From Phytoactinopolyspora alkaliphila (GTDB lineage: Bacteria; Actinomycetota; Actinomycetes; Jiangellales; Jiangellaceae): a stretch of 64,000 nucleotides of DNA. The stretch covers positions 1 through 64,000 of the forward strand of contig NZ_JAAGOB010000001.1 of NCBI RefSeq assembly GCF_010550695.1, in the 5' to 3' direction. Positions 53,341 through 63,322 of the stretch are shown here, one piece after another (the first letter of the stretch is position 1; each line of letters begins with the position of its first letter). The translations under genes and the position numbers were made by a program. A model generated the notes under the pieces. It had not been told where the DNA came from. It did not search any database and was given only the letters and a program-made list of their open reading frames with translations.

Positions 53341-54937
53341 ATCTGCCACGTCCGTGGCGGAGATCCTCATCTTCGATCTGCTCGGCGAGTATGAGGTGAT
53401 CGGCGGAAGGGACGGACTCACGCGCGAAGTCGGGTCGGTGACTGTCTGCGCGAGAGCGCGTGACCTGGAGGCGTTACCGGCCCGATCTCTGGCGATTTTC
53501 GAACGCGCTCATCTCTCCGTGGACGACGTCTCGGTCGATCTGGCGCTCCGGGTGGCGTCGGACCGGCAGTTGGCGGGGATCGTCGTGGAGCGATGCTCCG
53601 GCCGCGTGCCAGAAGCCACCCTGCGCCTTGCTGATCGCTTCGCGGTGCCCCTCATCCTGGTCGACGGTCTCGATGCCACGTCTGCTGTCGCCGCCGTCGA
53701 CCGGCATCTGCGCGGACCGCGGCTCGCAGGACTGCAGATGGTCGACGTGGTGCTCGCCCGGTTGCGGCGCGCGCCGCACACGACGAAGGGATTGATCGGG
53801 GCGGTCCGCGCCGCGGTCAGGCTGCCGGCGGCGATCACGGATGCCCAGGGACAGGTCGTCGACGGTGACCGCGACGTGGCCGACGAGCGGATGCGCTCGA
53901 AGCTGGCCGACCGGCTGGGAAAGCCCGGTCCGCCGGCGGTGACCACGCTGTTCCAGAACGGCTGCACTCTCGTCTGCCATCCGGCGACGGTCAGCCAGGA
54001 CGTGCCGGGCAACCTGTGGCTGATCGTGCGGCTCCCCATTCCGGGCCGGAGCATGATCGAAGGGGTCAGCCGGGTGCTGACGATCGCCGCGATGGCCTTC
54101 ACCAGTTGGATCTCGACGAGCTCGCTGTACTCGGAGCGAGACTCCCGGTACCGCGGACTGGTCCTCGGCGAGATGCTCGAGCAGGGTGACGAGTTGGCCC
54201 CGGGCACGATACAGCGGGCCACGGCGCTCGGCTGGCGGTTGTTCGGCTGGCACATAGCCGTCCACGTTGACGTTGACGTCGGCGACGGCCGTTCGCCGGA
54301 CGGGCGGATGCTGTCTGCGTTCCCGCTCCTGCACGGTGTCCTCGCGAAGAGCGGCATGCCGCCCGGCGCGATCCAGTGGACCGGCGGCTGGGTGTCCTGG
54401 CTGACCTTCGACGCCGAGCCGGATGACGCAGAGCTGCCACGCCTCGTCCGCCGGCTGGGACACGCCATGCGCACGGTGGGGGGCGAGCGTCCAGGTGTGA
54501 CTCTCGCGAGCGGAGTGGGTCGTCCACACTTCGGGCCGGCCGGTCTCGCCGACTCGCTGCGCGAGGCGCGGCACGCGAGCCTGCTGGCCCGTGCCCGGGG
54601 AGAGCTCGGCAGCGTCGAGAGTTTCGGATCGATGAGCGTCGACCGGCTGTTGTCCGGATGGCAGCGGTCGGAGCCACTGCTGCTCGCCACCTCCTCGGTG
54701 CTCGCGCCGTTGCGCGAGGCGGATCCGAACGGAGACCTGGTCCGCACGTTGAAGGTCTACCTGGATCACGAGTCCTCGACCACGGCCACCGCGAACGTGC
54801 TGCGGCTGCACCGCAACACCGTGCTCCAGCGCATCGATCGGATCAAGGCTCTCCTCCCTCTGGATCTTGCCCAGCCGAACGACCGGCTCGTGGCGCACCT
54901 GGCCTCGCGGGTGGCGTTCGAGGGAGATCAGCCGTAG
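53327..54937 (+). CDS. PucR-family transcriptional regulator
   Basis: The 536-aa protein has an N-terminal PucR-like domain (AEILIFDLLGEYEVIGGRDGL, then ASDRQLAGIVVERCSG), a GGDEF-like middle part and the C-terminal helix-turn-helix (HTH_30). That part reads LVRTLKVYLDHESSTTATAN and VLRLHRNTVLQRIDRIKALL. Members control purine or amino-acid catabolic genes, often next to the target. The ATG at 53327 has GAGAGGA upstream. The convergent DUF917 gene overlaps its last 95 bases. The effector is unknown. Confidence 0.9.
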   Translation: MPTAESATSVAEILIFDLLGEYEVIGGRDGLTREVGSVTVCARARDLEALPARSLAIFERAHLSVDDVSVDLALRVASDRQLAGIVVERCSGRVPEATLRLADRFAVPLILVDGLDATSAVAAVDRHLRGPRLAGLQMVDVVLARLRRAPHTTKGLIGAVRAAVRLPAAITDAQGQVVDGDRDVADERMRSKLADRLGKPGPPAVTTLFQNGCTLVCHPATVSQDVPGNLWLIVRLPIPGRSMIEGVSRVLTIAAMAFTSWISTSSLYSERDSRYRGLVLGEMLEQGDELAPGTIQRATALGWRLFGWHIAVHVDVDVGDGRSPDGRMLSAFPLLHGVLAKSGMPPGAIQWTGGWVSWLTFDAEPDDAELPRLVRRLGHAMRTVGGERPGVTLASGVGRPHFGPAGLADSLREARHASLLARARGELGSVESFGSMSVDRLLSGWQRSEPLLLATSSVLAPLREADPNGDLVRTLKVYLDHESSTTATANVLRLHRNTVLQRIDRIKALLPLDLAQPNDRLVAHLASRVAFEGDQP

Positions 54938-55997
54938 GCGTCCGGGCGACATACGGAAGATCGAAGCCGTAGGCGCGCGGTCCGGCCAGTGCCAGGCCGT
55001 CGGGGTCGCGCCAGCGTTCGTGGGCCGGAACGACGAGGACCTCCACTTGCCGCCCGTGGCCTATGGCGTCGACCCTGAGCGGGACGCCGGCGGACGCGTC
55101 GATCAGCGCGATCAGGTCCGGCGCGGAGGCGACGGGGACGCCGTCGCGGGTGGCGAGCAGATACTGGTCCTGGAAGTCGATTCGCATCAGATGGCCGTCG
55201 TCGCTCGCCTCCTCGACCGTCACGGCGCCCCGCATCCGGCCGTCGGTGCTCGTACGGGTGACGTCCACGACCTGACCGCTGAAGAGGACGTCGGCCGTGC
55301 TGAAGCGGAGGAGATCGTCGCTCACGCCGCCCCCCGAAGGGCCGCTCAGGGCGCGCCGTCCCAGCTCGCGACAGTAGCTGAGAGAGCCGAGCGCCGCGTA
55401 GGCGGTGCACGCCGCAGCGGTCATCGGATACGCCGCGATCACGGCGGTGTGGCCGAGAGCGGAGACGGCCGTCCGGGCGAGCCGCTCGGTCTCGCCGTCG
55501 GTTCGGGCCGCCACGACGACGCCGCTTCCGGTGACGTCGACCACGGCGAGCGGCGATGCCTGAGCGCCGGCGAGGGAAAAGAGCGTCATGTCCAGCCGGG
55601 GCAGGGTGCGGCCCATGCCGTCCGCATCGACGCACGGCAGCCCGAGCTCGCCCGCTGTAGCCGGTGCGAATAGGGCGTTCATCCCGCCGACGCTGATCGG
55701 CAACACCGCGACGGCCTGGCCGCCGACGTGCCGCTCGACCATGCGCAGTGCTTGCCGGGCTGCGTCGGTCCCCGGTGGTGAGTCCGCCAGCGCGGCCGGC
55801 GTGCCGCCGAGCACCACCCCGACGACCAGGGAATGAGCCGGAATCGCCGACGCGGTGACGACCGGGACGGGCCCTCCCGCCTCGATGGCACGATGTAGCA
55901 GGGGGGCGACCACGTGCGGATCGCCGCCGCCGCCCGATCCGAGCAACGCCGCGCCCGCGGCCAGGTCATTGACGTCGTCGGCTCCGATACGGTCCAC
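54843..55997 (-). CDS. DUF917 family protein
   Basis: The 384-aa protein shows the family start IGADDVNDLAAGAALLGSGGGGDP, then VPVVTASAIPAHSLVVGVVLGGTPA and ISVGGMNALFAP. The C-terminal part ends with GPRAYGFDLPYV followed by a Pro/Arg-rich extension that overlaps the PucR gene antisense. DUF917 proteins accompany hydantoinase/oxoprolinase enzymes and related N-heterocycle catabolism. No such enzyme is in the window, so the function stays open. The GTG at 55997 is preceded by GGAAGGA. Confidence 0.88.
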   Translation of the reverse strand: MDRIGADDVNDLAAGAALLGSGGGGDPHVVAPLLHRAIEAGGPVPVVTASAIPAHSLVVGVVLGGTPAALADSPPGTDAARQALRMVERHVGGQAVAVLPISVGGMNALFAPATAGELGLPCVDADGMGRTLPRLDMTLFSLAGAQASPLAVVDVTGSGVVVAARTDGETERLARTAVSALGHTAVIAAYPMTAAACTAYAALGSLSYCRELGRRALSGPSGGGVSDDLLRFSTADVLFSGQVVDVTRTSTDGRMRGAVTVEEASDDGHLMRIDFQDQYLLATRDGVPVASAPDLIALIDASAGVPLRVDAIGHGRQVEVLVVPAHERWRDPDGLALAGPRAYGFDLPYVARTPTADLPRTPPARPGAPRAGRSAGQDPEGGEP

Positions 55998-56120
55998 GCC
56001 TGTCCTTCCGTCGTCACGAAAACACGAACGCCGGCTCCTCACCCGGCATGGTGCCACGCGACCTTCCAAACGTCCGAAAAGGACGTCGCCGCCCGCGCGC
56101 ACCTCCGCCCCCGGCCTCAG

Positions 56121-56216
56121 CCCCAAATGATCATGTAGACCATGTTTGTACGTGCTTCACCATGCCTGCAGACGTGGTGAAGCACGAGAAAACATGGTTT
56201 ACATGATCATTTGGGG
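56121..56216. repeat. Complete palindromic dispersed repeat (42-bp arms)
   Basis: The left arm 56121-56162 and right arm 56175-56216 are inverse copies with only a few mismatches, around a 12-nt loop. Each arm contains ATGATCATGT and a CGTGCTTCACCA-type inner end. The right arm is repeated at 130-169. It occupies most of the 288-bp gap between the divergent DUF917 gene and ftsK, at the right border of the island. No transposase is encoded within it. Confidence 0.88.
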
Positions 56217-56285
56217 AAGGGGAGCGCGGCGCGCCGGGACGGGTGTGACTGAAGATACGTGTGTGCCGGATGTAACCTGGTTCTC

Positions 56286-58790
56286 ATGGCGACCCGCACG
56301 ACTACTGCACCTGCTGCATCCGCGCGGTCGCGTAGCACGTCGGGCGCCAAGAAGCGCCCGGCGGCTCGCGGCTCCACACGCCGTCAGCCTGCCCGGCGTC
56401 CACCGGCCCGGCGGCCTGGCCGGCCGGGCCCCGGCTTGCGCCTGGTTCGAGCACTCGGCCGGGGTATCGCCGCGATCTGGATGGGCATCGCGCATCTGAT
56501 CGGCGGGACCTCACGGCGAATCGGCTCGACGGCGAAGGAGATTCCGACCGAGCAGCGGCGCGATGGCGCCGGCTTGGCGCTCATCGGCGTGGCCGTGGTG
56601 ATCGCCGCTGTGATGTGGTGGTCGATCGAAGGCGCCATCGGCGACGTCGTGCGCAATGTCGTCGCCGGGGCCGTGGGAACCGCCGCGTATGTGGTCCCTG
56701 TACTCCTGGTGATGAGCGCCTGGCAGGTGATGCGCCGCCCAGGCGAAGAGGGCCCGGCCGGGCACCGCGTCTTCGGCTGGACCAGTCTTTCCCTCGGCGC
56801 GCTCGGCCTGGCGCATATCGCCGGGGGCATGCCCCGTCCCGTGGACGGCGCCGAGGCGTTGCAGCGCTCCGGCGGCGCCATCGGCTACATCGCCTCCACC
56901 GTGCTGGCGGACCTGCTGACCGTCTGGGTCGCCGTGCCGCTCCTGGCCCTGCTCACGGTCTTCGGCATCGTGGTGGTCACCGGGGTGCCGTTGTACGAGG
57001 TGCCCGAGCATGCGGCCGTGCTGTGGGACCGGGTCGCTGTGGTGCTGGGATTCCGCCGTCTGGATCCCGACGACGAGTCCCGCCCGGTCAGCCCTCGCCG
57101 GCGCAAGCAGGCGGGCCTCGATCCCACGGACGACGAGCCGTACGACTCCCCGGTGCTGCGGGAGAAACCCCCCGCCAAGTCCAAGAAGAAGCCGAAGGAC
57201 GACGACGCCCCCACGGTCGTGACGCCCCCACCGCCTCCACCGTCCGAGACGGCGGAACAGGTCGAGGAGGCACCGCCGCACTCGCCGGTCCCGCAGCGGG
57301 TGGAACAGCTCGCGTTGTCGGGCGACATCACCTACACGCTGCCCTCCAGCGACGTGTTGCGCCAGGGCAGCCCGCACAAGGCGCGCTCGGCCGCGTCGGA
57401 CAGTGTGGTCGAGGCGCTCATGGGCGTGTTCGAGCAGTTCAACATCGATGCCGAGGTGACCGGGTACAGCCGCGGCCCCACCGTCACGCGCTACGAGGTG
57501 GAGCTCGGCTCGGCGGTCAAGGTGGAGAAGGTCACCGCGCTGAGCAAGAACATCTCCTACGCGGTGGCCAGCGCCGACGTCCGCATCCTCTCGCCGATCC
57601 CGGGCAAGTCCGCTATCGGCATCGAGATTCCCAACGCGGACAAGGAGATCGTCAGCCTGGGTGACGTTCTGCGCTCCTCGGTGGCGCGCAAGGACCACCA
57701 TCCGATGGTGGCGGGCCTGGGCAAGGACGTCGAGGGTGGTTTTGTGGTGGCCAACCTGGCGAAGATGCCGCACCTGCTGGTGGCCGGGGCCACGGGTTCC
57801 GGTAAGTCCAGCTTCATCAACTCCATGATCACTTCGGTGCTGATGCGGGCCACGCCGGACGAGGTCCGGATGATCATGGTGGACCCGAAGCGTGTGGAAC
57901 TGTCCGCCTACGAGGGTGTGCCGCACCTGATCACGCCCATCATCACGAACCCGAAGAAGGCCGCCGAGGCGCTGCAGTGGGTCGTGCGCGAGATGGACAT
58001 GCGGTATGACGATCTCGCCGAGTTCGGCTTCCGGCACGTCGACGACTTCAACAAGGCCGTGCGGGCCGGTCAGGTCAAGGTTCCGGAAGGCAGCGAACGG
58101 GTTCTGTCACCGTATCCGTACCTGCTGGTGATCGTCGACGAGCTGGCCGACCTGATGATGGTGGCCCCGCGGGACGTGGAAGACTCCGTCGTCCGCATCA
58201 CCCAGCTGGCCCGCGCGGCCGGCATCCACCTGGTGCTGGCCACCCAGCGTCCGTCGGTCGATGTGGTGACCGGGCTGATCAAGGCCAACGTGCCGTCCCG
58301 GCTGGCGTTCGCCACCTCGTCGCTGGCAGACTCCAGGGTCATCCTCGATCAGCCGGGCGCGGAGAAGCTGGTGGGCCAGGGCGACGGGCTGTTCCTTCCG
58401 ATGGGCGCGAGCAAGCCGTTCCGGGTCCAGGGCGCGTGGGTCACCGAGAGCGAGGTCGCGTCGGTGGTCGGTCACTGTAAAGAGCAGCTGGAGCCCACCT
58501 ACCGCGAGGACGTAGCGGCACCGGCGTCGGCGAAGCGGGAGATCGACGAAGACATCGGCGACGACCTCGACCTGCTGTGCCAGGCAGCCGAGCTGGTGGT
58601 CAACACCCAGTTCGGGTCGACGTCGATGCTCCAGCGCAAGCTGCGGGTCGGGTTCGCCAAGGCGGGCCGGTTGATGGATCTGATGGAGAGCCGGGGAATC
58701 GTCGGACCGTCAGAAGGGTCCAAGGCTCGCGATGTGCTGCTCAAGCCGGACGACCTCGAAGACATGCTCGCGACGCTTCGCGGCGAGTGA
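56286..58790 (+). CDS. ftsK: DNA translocase FtsK/SpoIIIE
   Basis: The protein moves chromosomal DNA through the closing septum or into spores. The 834-aa product starts with a Lys/Arg/Pro-rich leader, then about four or five transmembrane helices (residues about 92-240) and an acidic/Pro-rich linker. The motor follows, with Walker A GATGSGKS (501-508), the aspartate-rich [11 protein letters not shown], and [21 protein letters not shown]. The C-terminal gamma domain ([20 protein letters not shown]) recognises orienting sequences. The ATG at 56286 is the conserved start; no good ribosome binding site precedes it. Its stop overlaps the hydrolase start by 4 bp. Confidence 0.95.
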   Translation: MATRTTTAPAASARSRSTSGAKKRPAARGSTRRQPARRPPARRPGRPGPGLRLVRALGRGIAAIWMGIAHLIGGTSRRIGSTAKEIPTEQRRDGAGLALIGVAVVIAAVMWWSIEGAIGDVVRNVVAGAVGTAAYVVPVLLVMSAWQVMRRPGEEGPAGHRVFGWTSLSLGALGLAHIAGGMPRPVDGAEALQRSGGAIGYIASTVLADLLTVWVAVPLLALLTVFGIVVVTGVPLYEVPEHAAVLWDRVAVVLGFRRLDPDDESRPVSPRRRKQAGLDPTDDEPYDSPVLREKPPAKSKKKPKDDDAPTVVTPPPPPPSETAEQVEEAPPHSPVPQRVEQLALSGDITYTLPSSDVLRQGSPHKARSAASDSVVEALMGVFEQFNIDAEVTGYSRGPTVTRYEVELGSAVKVEKVTALSKNISYAVASADVRILSPIPGKSAIGIEIPNADKEIVSLGDVLRSSVARKDHHPMVAGLGKDVEGGFVVANLAKMPHLLVAGATGSGKSSFINSMITSVLMRATPDEVRMIMVDPKRVELSAYEGVPHLITPIITNPKKAAEALQWVVREMDMRYDDLAEFGFRHVDDFNKAVRAGQVKVPEGSERVLSPYPYLLVIVDELADLMMVAPRDVEDSVVRITQLARAAGIHLVLATQRPSVDVVTGLIKANVPSRLAFATSSLADSRVILDQPGAEKLVGQGDGLFLPMGASKPFRVQGAWVTESEVASVVGHCKEQLEPTYREDVAAPASAKREIDEDIGDDLDLLCQAAELVVNTQFGSTSMLQRKLRVGFAKAGRLMDLMESRGIVGPSEGSKARDVLLKPDDLEDMLATLRGE

Positions 58791-59476
58791 ACGCCTCCAC
58801 GGCGCCGTTGGTCGCCGTCACGTCGCCTTCGGGTGACGTGCGCGCGGTGGCGCTGGTTCTGCACGGTGGCCGCTCCGAGAGCCGGGAACCGGTCAGCGCC
58901 CGCCAACTGTCGGTGCTGCGGATGCTGCCGTTCGCCCGATCCTTGGCGGTGGCGGGCGGCTCCAGCGGCCTGGCCGTGTGGCGGGTCCGGTACCGCCTGC
59001 GGGGCTGGAACGGCACTGAGGCATCTCCGGTGCGGGACGTCGCCGAGGTGCTGGAACTGGCCGCACATCGCCATCCCGGTGTCCCAGTGGCGCTCGTCGG
59101 CTACTCGATGGGCGGCCGCGTAGCACTGACTCTCGCGTCAAGACCGGGGGTGCGCACAGTGGTGGCGCTCGCACCGTGGGTGACCGAATCGGCACGGCCG
59201 GAGGAGCTCGAAGGGCGGCACGCTCTGTTCATGCACGGCGCCAGGGATCGCACAACCGACGCTCACCTCACCGCGGCGTTCGCCATGCGAGTGGCGCCCT
59301 TGAGCGCCTCCTGCGGCATGGTAGGCGTGCGCGGGGACGGGCATGCGATGGTGCGACGCCCACGCGTCTGGCATCGGCTGACCACAGGGTTCGTGCTCAG
59401 CAGTGTGGGCTTCCGGCAGGCGTCGGCCGAACTCACATCAGTGCTCGAACGCAACGGAGCGAAGGTGGAGCTCTAA
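58787..59476 (+). CDS. Alpha/beta hydrolase
   Basis: The 229-aa protein has [11 protein letters not shown] at the oxyanion region, the nucleophile elbow [10 protein letters not shown] (serine near residue 107), a probable acid in [11 protein letters not shown] and the histidine in [12 protein letters not shown]. It lacks a signal peptide. It is translationally coupled to ftsK (GTGA overlap), a pairing conserved in actinomycetes, but its substrate is unknown. The convergent VOC gene ends 5 bp downstream. Confidence 0.88.
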   Translation: MNASTAPLVAVTSPSGDVRAVALVLHGGRSESREPVSARQLSVLRMLPFARSLAVAGGSSGLAVWRVRYRLRGWNGTEASPVRDVAEVLELAAHRHPGVPVALVGYSMGGRVALTLASRPGVRTVVALAPWVTESARPEELEGRHALFMHGARDRTTDAHLTAAFAMRVAPLSASCGMVGVRGDGHAMVRRPRVWHRLTTGFVLSSVGFRQASAELTSVLERNGAKVEL

Positions 59477-59481
59477 ATCCG

Positions 59482-59854
59482 TCACAGCTGGGCTGCGATG
59501 AGGACGTTGCCGTAGAGGTCCCGGAAATGCAGCGACCGTCCGCGCTCGTCATCCTGTTCGGCCCAGATATCGATGCCGTGTTCGGCCAACCGGGTACGCA
59601 CGGCGTCGAGGTCGTCGGTGTAGAGGACGAGGAACGGCTGCTCGCCTGCCTGCTTGCCGATCAGCGGATCCCCCGGGCGCGGGCATGAACCACAGACCTG
59701 TGCCGGCCTGGCCGTCGACGCCCACGTGCAAGTACCGGTAGCCGTCGGCCGAGGAGTCGTGCAGGACGGCGAAACCGAGCACGTCGCGGTAGAAGTCGAG
59801 CGCCTCGACCTGATCCTCGACGAGTAAGACTGTGCGACCGAGCGCGGAGAACAT
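59482..59854 (-). pseudogene. VOC (glyoxalase-like) protein with a +1 frameshift
   Basis: Homology to the vicinal-oxygen-chelate fold continues across two frames. The first reads [20 protein letters not shown] with [20 protein letters not shown] and a GLWFMPAPG segment. The second resumes as DPLIGKQAGEQPFLVLYTDD to GRSLHFRDLYGNVLIAAQL. The break is at a run of five Cs (59670-59674 on the plus strand); removing one restores a continuous frame of about 123 residues with PGDPLIGKQ. Intact members are small metal-dependent dioxygenase/isomerase-like proteins. A sequencing error at the homopolymer is as likely as true decay. Confidence 0.75.
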
Positions 59855-59949
59855 GGTGGCCGAACCTCCAAGGAGCACCGGATGTGAGCAGGGCACAGGG
59901 TATCCGGCGAGCTGCTGTGCGCCCCGATGGCGGTACCCTGGGGACCCTG

Positions 59950-61410
59950 ATGAGTGAACATTCCGTCGCCATAGTGACTTTGGGCTGCACCCGCAACGAC
60001 GTCGACTCCGAAGAGCTGGCCGGCCGCCTCGACGCCGGCGGGTTCACTCTGGTCGACGACCCGGCCGAGGCTGAAACCGTCCTGGTGAACACGTGCGGGT
60101 TCGTGGAGCAGGCGAAGAAGGATTCGGTCGATTCCCTGCTGGCCGCGGCCGACCTGAAGGAGACCGGGGAGACGAAGGCCGTGGTCGCCGTCGGGTGCAT
60201 GGCGGAGCGCTACGGCAAGGATCTGGCGGATGAGCTTCCCGAGGCCGACGCGGTTCTCGGCTTCGACGACTACACAGACATCGGTGCCCGGCTGCGCGGC
60301 ATACTCGCCGGCACCCAGCATGTTCCGCACGCACCGCGAGACCGGCGCAAGCTGCTTCCGGTGTCGCCCGTGGACAGGCAGGCCGCCGCGGGAGCCGTGC
60401 CCGGTCACGCCAGCGCTTTGGCGGCACCGGATCTGCCGGGCGACGTGGCTCCGGCCTCCGGCCCGCGTGCCATCCGGCGGCGGTTGGACGGCGGTCCGAT
60501 GGCGCCGCTGAAGCTCGCCAGCGGTTGCGACCGGGTGTGCACGTTCTGCGCCATCCCGATGTTCCGCGGCTCATTCCTGTCCCGGCGCCCCACCGAGGTC
60601 CTCGACGAGGCACGCTGGCTCGCGGACCAGGGCGCGAAGGAGCTGTTCCTGGTCAGCGAGAACTCCACGTCGTACGGCAAGGACCTGGGCGACATCCGGC
60701 TGCTGGAGACGTTGCTCCCGGACCTCGCCTCGGTTCCCGGGATCGACAGGGTGCGGGTGTCCTATCTGCAGCCCGCCGAGATGCGCCCGTCCCTGGTGGA
60801 GGCGATGACGTCGACACCGGGGGTCGTTCCCTACTTCGACCTGTCCTTCCAGCATGCCAGCGCGACGGTGTTGAGGCGGATGCGCCGGTTCGGTTCCACC
60901 GAGCCGTTCCTCGAACTCATCGGCACCGTGCGTGAACGCTCGCCGGAGGCCGGGATCAGGTCCAATGTCATCGTCGGCTTTCCCGGCGAGACCGAGGACG
61001 ACGTCGCCGAGCTCGAGGACTTCCTCACCCGTGCAGGGCTCGACGTCGTCGGCGTGTTCGGCTACTCCGACGAAGACGGAACCGAAGCCGTGGGATATGA
61101 CGGCAAGGTGGATCCCGACGAGGTGGCGGACCGGGTCGAACGGATAAGCGCACTGGTGAACGACCTGGTCGAACAGCGAGCCGAGGACCGGATCGGTGAC
61201 CGCGTCAGCGTCCTGGTCGAAGCCGTGCACGACGACGCCGTGGAAGGCCGTGCGGAGCACCAGGGCCCCGATGTGGACGGCACCACCACCGTCGCCGGGA
61301 TCCGGGCACAGGTAGGCGACATCGTCTCGGCTGTCGTCACCGGCAACGACGGCGCCGACCTGATCGCTGACGTGCATCCGGCAGGCGGGAGCGCTACCAG
61401 TACTCGGTAG
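59950..61410 (+). CDS. rimO: Ribosomal protein S12 methylthiotransferase
   Basis: RimO attaches a methylthio group to the conserved aspartate of ribosomal protein S12, using two iron-sulfur clusters. The 486-aa protein has the N-terminal UPF0004 cysteines (LGCTRND, NTCGF, GCMAER), the radical-SAM motif C193-x3-C197-x2-C200 in CDRVCTFC, and the C-terminal TRAM domain. A roughly 60-residue Pro/Ala-rich insert before the radical-SAM part is typical of actinobacterial members. The ATG at 59950 is the conserved start; an upstream in-frame start adds unrelated residues. Confidence 0.95.
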   Translation: MSEHSVAIVTLGCTRNDVDSEELAGRLDAGGFTLVDDPAEAETVLVNTCGFVEQAKKDSVDSLLAAADLKETGETKAVVAVGCMAERYGKDLADELPEADAVLGFDDYTDIGARLRGILAGTQHVPHAPRDRRKLLPVSPVDRQAAAGAVPGHASALAAPDLPGDVAPASGPRAIRRRLDGGPMAPLKLASGCDRVCTFCAIPMFRGSFLSRRPTEVLDEARWLADQGAKELFLVSENSTSYGKDLGDIRLLETLLPDLASVPGIDRVRVSYLQPAEMRPSLVEAMTSTPGVVPYFDLSFQHASATVLRRMRRFGSTEPFLELIGTVRERSPEAGIRSNVIVGFPGETEDDVAELEDFLTRAGLDVVGVFGYSDEDGTEAVGYDGKVDPDEVADRVERISALVNDLVEQRAEDRIGDRVSVLVEAVHDDAVEGRAEHQGPDVDGTTTVAGIRAQVGDIVSAVVTGNDGADLIADVHPAGGSATSTR

Positions 61411-61588
61411 GCAGCTTGCCCTCGATGTCGCGCACGTGCCGGCGCGCACACGACGGGCAGAGCAGGACACGCCGTCCCGTGTCGCGCTCCATCACCCACG
61501 CCAGGGCGTCGAGGGGGGAGTCGTCAGCGCGGCGTCGCCCGCATCGGTGGCAGGAGGCGACGTCGTCGCCGGCATCGGAACTGCTCAC
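61394..61588 (-). CDS. Small zinc-ribbon protein
   Basis: The 64-aa protein has two Cys pairs, CHRCGRRR and CPSCARRH, and a highly characteristic end [15 protein letters not shown]. Together they indicate a treble-clef/zinc-ribbon module of the kind found as short stand-alone proteins in actinomycetes. The stop is 16 bp inside the convergent rimO gene. No partner is obvious; it could bind RNA or another protein. Confidence 0.8.
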   Translation of the reverse strand: MSSSDAGDDVASCHRCGRRRADDSPLDALAWVMERDTGRRVLLCPSCARRHVRDIEGKLPTEYW

Positions 61589-61648
61589 CGGCCCACCGTA
61601 CTGCCGCGTCGGCGCAGATTCGATCGGGGCCGCTCACGTCCGGGCGAC

Positions 61649-63322
61649 TCACGTCCGGGTGGGTGTGATCCGGCTCAGCAGCTCGGGTCCGTTGTCGTCG
61701 AGGTAGCGTCCCCCGAGACGATTGCCCAGCCGGAGGAGGACCAGCCCGTACGCGGGCCCGGCGATCAGCAGTCCCCAGCCGATCTCGGGCCGCCACCAGA
61801 TGGTCAGGCCGAGAACGACGTACACGGGCAGCGACACGAGCCCGACCACGAGACCTCCGGCGAACTGCTGGAGCACCACCGCGACGTTGCCCCCTCCGGG
61901 GGTGATGAACGGGTTGGCGCTGGCCGGCGGGGCAGGGAAGGCGATGACGACGCTGCTGACCGCCGCGAAGGCGAGGCCGGTGAGCACGGTCGCCACCGAT
62001 CCGCCGATCGCGCCGGGCAGGAGGTCTGGCCGGTCGATGGTCAGGCACATGCTGGCGGAGGCGAGCACAACCACGGGCAGCGCCCAGGTGGCGCTGCCCA
62101 GAGCACGGCCGGCGCGATCGACTCGTCCGGGCAGCGACACCACGAGATGGGTCCAGATGGCGGTGCCGTCGTAGGCGGTGTGGTTGAGCATCATCAAGCC
62201 GATGAGCGTCCCGATACCCGGTGCCAGGATGACGAGCGTCTCGTCCTGGATCCCGGCCATGGACGGCGCGATGACGACGGCGAGCAGGATCAGGGGAATG
62301 ATCAGAAGGCTGACTCTCTGGCGAGGGTCGCGCCACCAGAGGATCAGCACGCGGGAGGCGACGGCGCCGGTCACCGTCGAGGGAAGGATGCGCCGCGCCC
62401 ACCCCGGGGTGAGTTCCCCACGACCGGGCCGCCTGGCGGAAGGGCGACCGCGTACGGGCGCGCCTCCGCTCTCCAGCGTCCGCCGGAGGGCGTGTCCCCA
62501 GATCGCCACGAGACCTGCGGCGGCGGCCGCCATGACGGCAAGCCTGGCCAGTCCTAGAGGCCACTCTCCCGTCAGCGCGTCGTACGGAGCCGCCCACGCC
62601 GCGCCGAGCGGCGTCCACGCCAGCAGACCGGCGATGTCCTCGAGAACGGACCGGGTGGCCAGTTCGGCCAGCGACGGCAACCCAACCTGCAACACGGCCA
62701 GGAGCCCGACGAGCAGCATTCCGAGCACCGACCACAGATCGCGGATGCGGCGCGAACGGACGATCTCGGACAGTGCCGTGGTGACGGTTCTGCTGGCGAT
62801 CACACAGAAGACGGTGACCAGTACACCGCCGACGACGGCATACACCACCGGGACGATGCCGTAGGACCACGTGACGGTGGTGGAGAGGGCGACCACCAGC
62901 GTCGTCATGGAGGGAACACCGACGAACCCCGCCGCCAGCAGTCCGACGAGAAGAGCACGACGGTCGAGCGGAAGCAGCACGAAACGACGCGGATCGAGCG
63001 ATTCGTCGATGCCGAAGACGAATATCGGCAGGAGCATCCAGCCGGCCACGATGGCGCTGCCGGCGTACACGAGGACGACGTAGGCGTCGGCGCTGTCGGC
63101 GTGGCGCAGGAGAGCGGCGAAGTAGGACCCGGCGACCGCCATTCCGATGCCTGCCGCGGTGCCGATCAGGCTCGCGATCAGACGCCGGTTCGAGCCCATC
63201 AGGCCGTTGCCGACGAGGCGCAGCTTGAGCCTGACGAACAGCGCGACGGTCTCGGCGGCGCCGAGCCGTGGGGCGGCAGGGCCGGGACTGCTGGTGCCTA
63301 CCCCAATGAGCTGCGCAACCAC
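61649..63322 (-). CDS. ABC-2-like exporter membrane protein
   Basis: The 557-aa protein has about twelve hydrophobic helices with paired halves (IASLIGTAAGIGMAVAGSYF, LLVGLLAVLQVGL, LAVMAAAAAGLVAIWG; then LLIIPLILLAVVIAPSMAGI and VVLQQFAGGLVVGLVSLPVY). A soluble stretch containing RRTLESGGAPVRGRPSARRP lies in the middle. It is a large permease partnered with the ATPase encoded upstream, whose stop lies within its first codons. The GTG at 63322 is the natural start. Substrate unknown. Confidence 0.85.
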   Translation of the reverse strand: MVAQLIGVGTSSPGPAAPRLGAAETVALFVRLKLRLVGNGLMGSNRRLIASLIGTAAGIGMAVAGSYFAALLRHADSADAYVVLVYAGSAIVAGWMLLPIFVFGIDESLDPRRFVLLPLDRRALLVGLLAAGFVGVPSMTTLVVALSTTVTWSYGIVPVVYAVVGGVLVTVFCVIASRTVTTALSEIVRSRRIRDLWSVLGMLLVGLLAVLQVGLPSLAELATRSVLEDIAGLLAWTPLGAAWAAPYDALTGEWPLGLARLAVMAAAAAGLVAIWGHALRRTLESGGAPVRGRPSARRPGRGELTPGWARRILPSTVTGAVASRVLILWWRDPRQRVSLLIIPLILLAVVIAPSMAGIQDETLVILAPGIGTLIGLMMLNHTAYDGTAIWTHLVVSLPGRVDRAGRALGSATWALPVVVLASASMCLTIDRPDLLPGAIGGSVATVLTGLAFAAVSSVVIAFPAPPASANPFITPGGGNVAVVLQQFAGGLVVGLVSLPVYVVLGLTIWWRPEIGWGLLIAGPAYGLVLLRLGNRLGGRYLDDNGPELLSRITPTRT

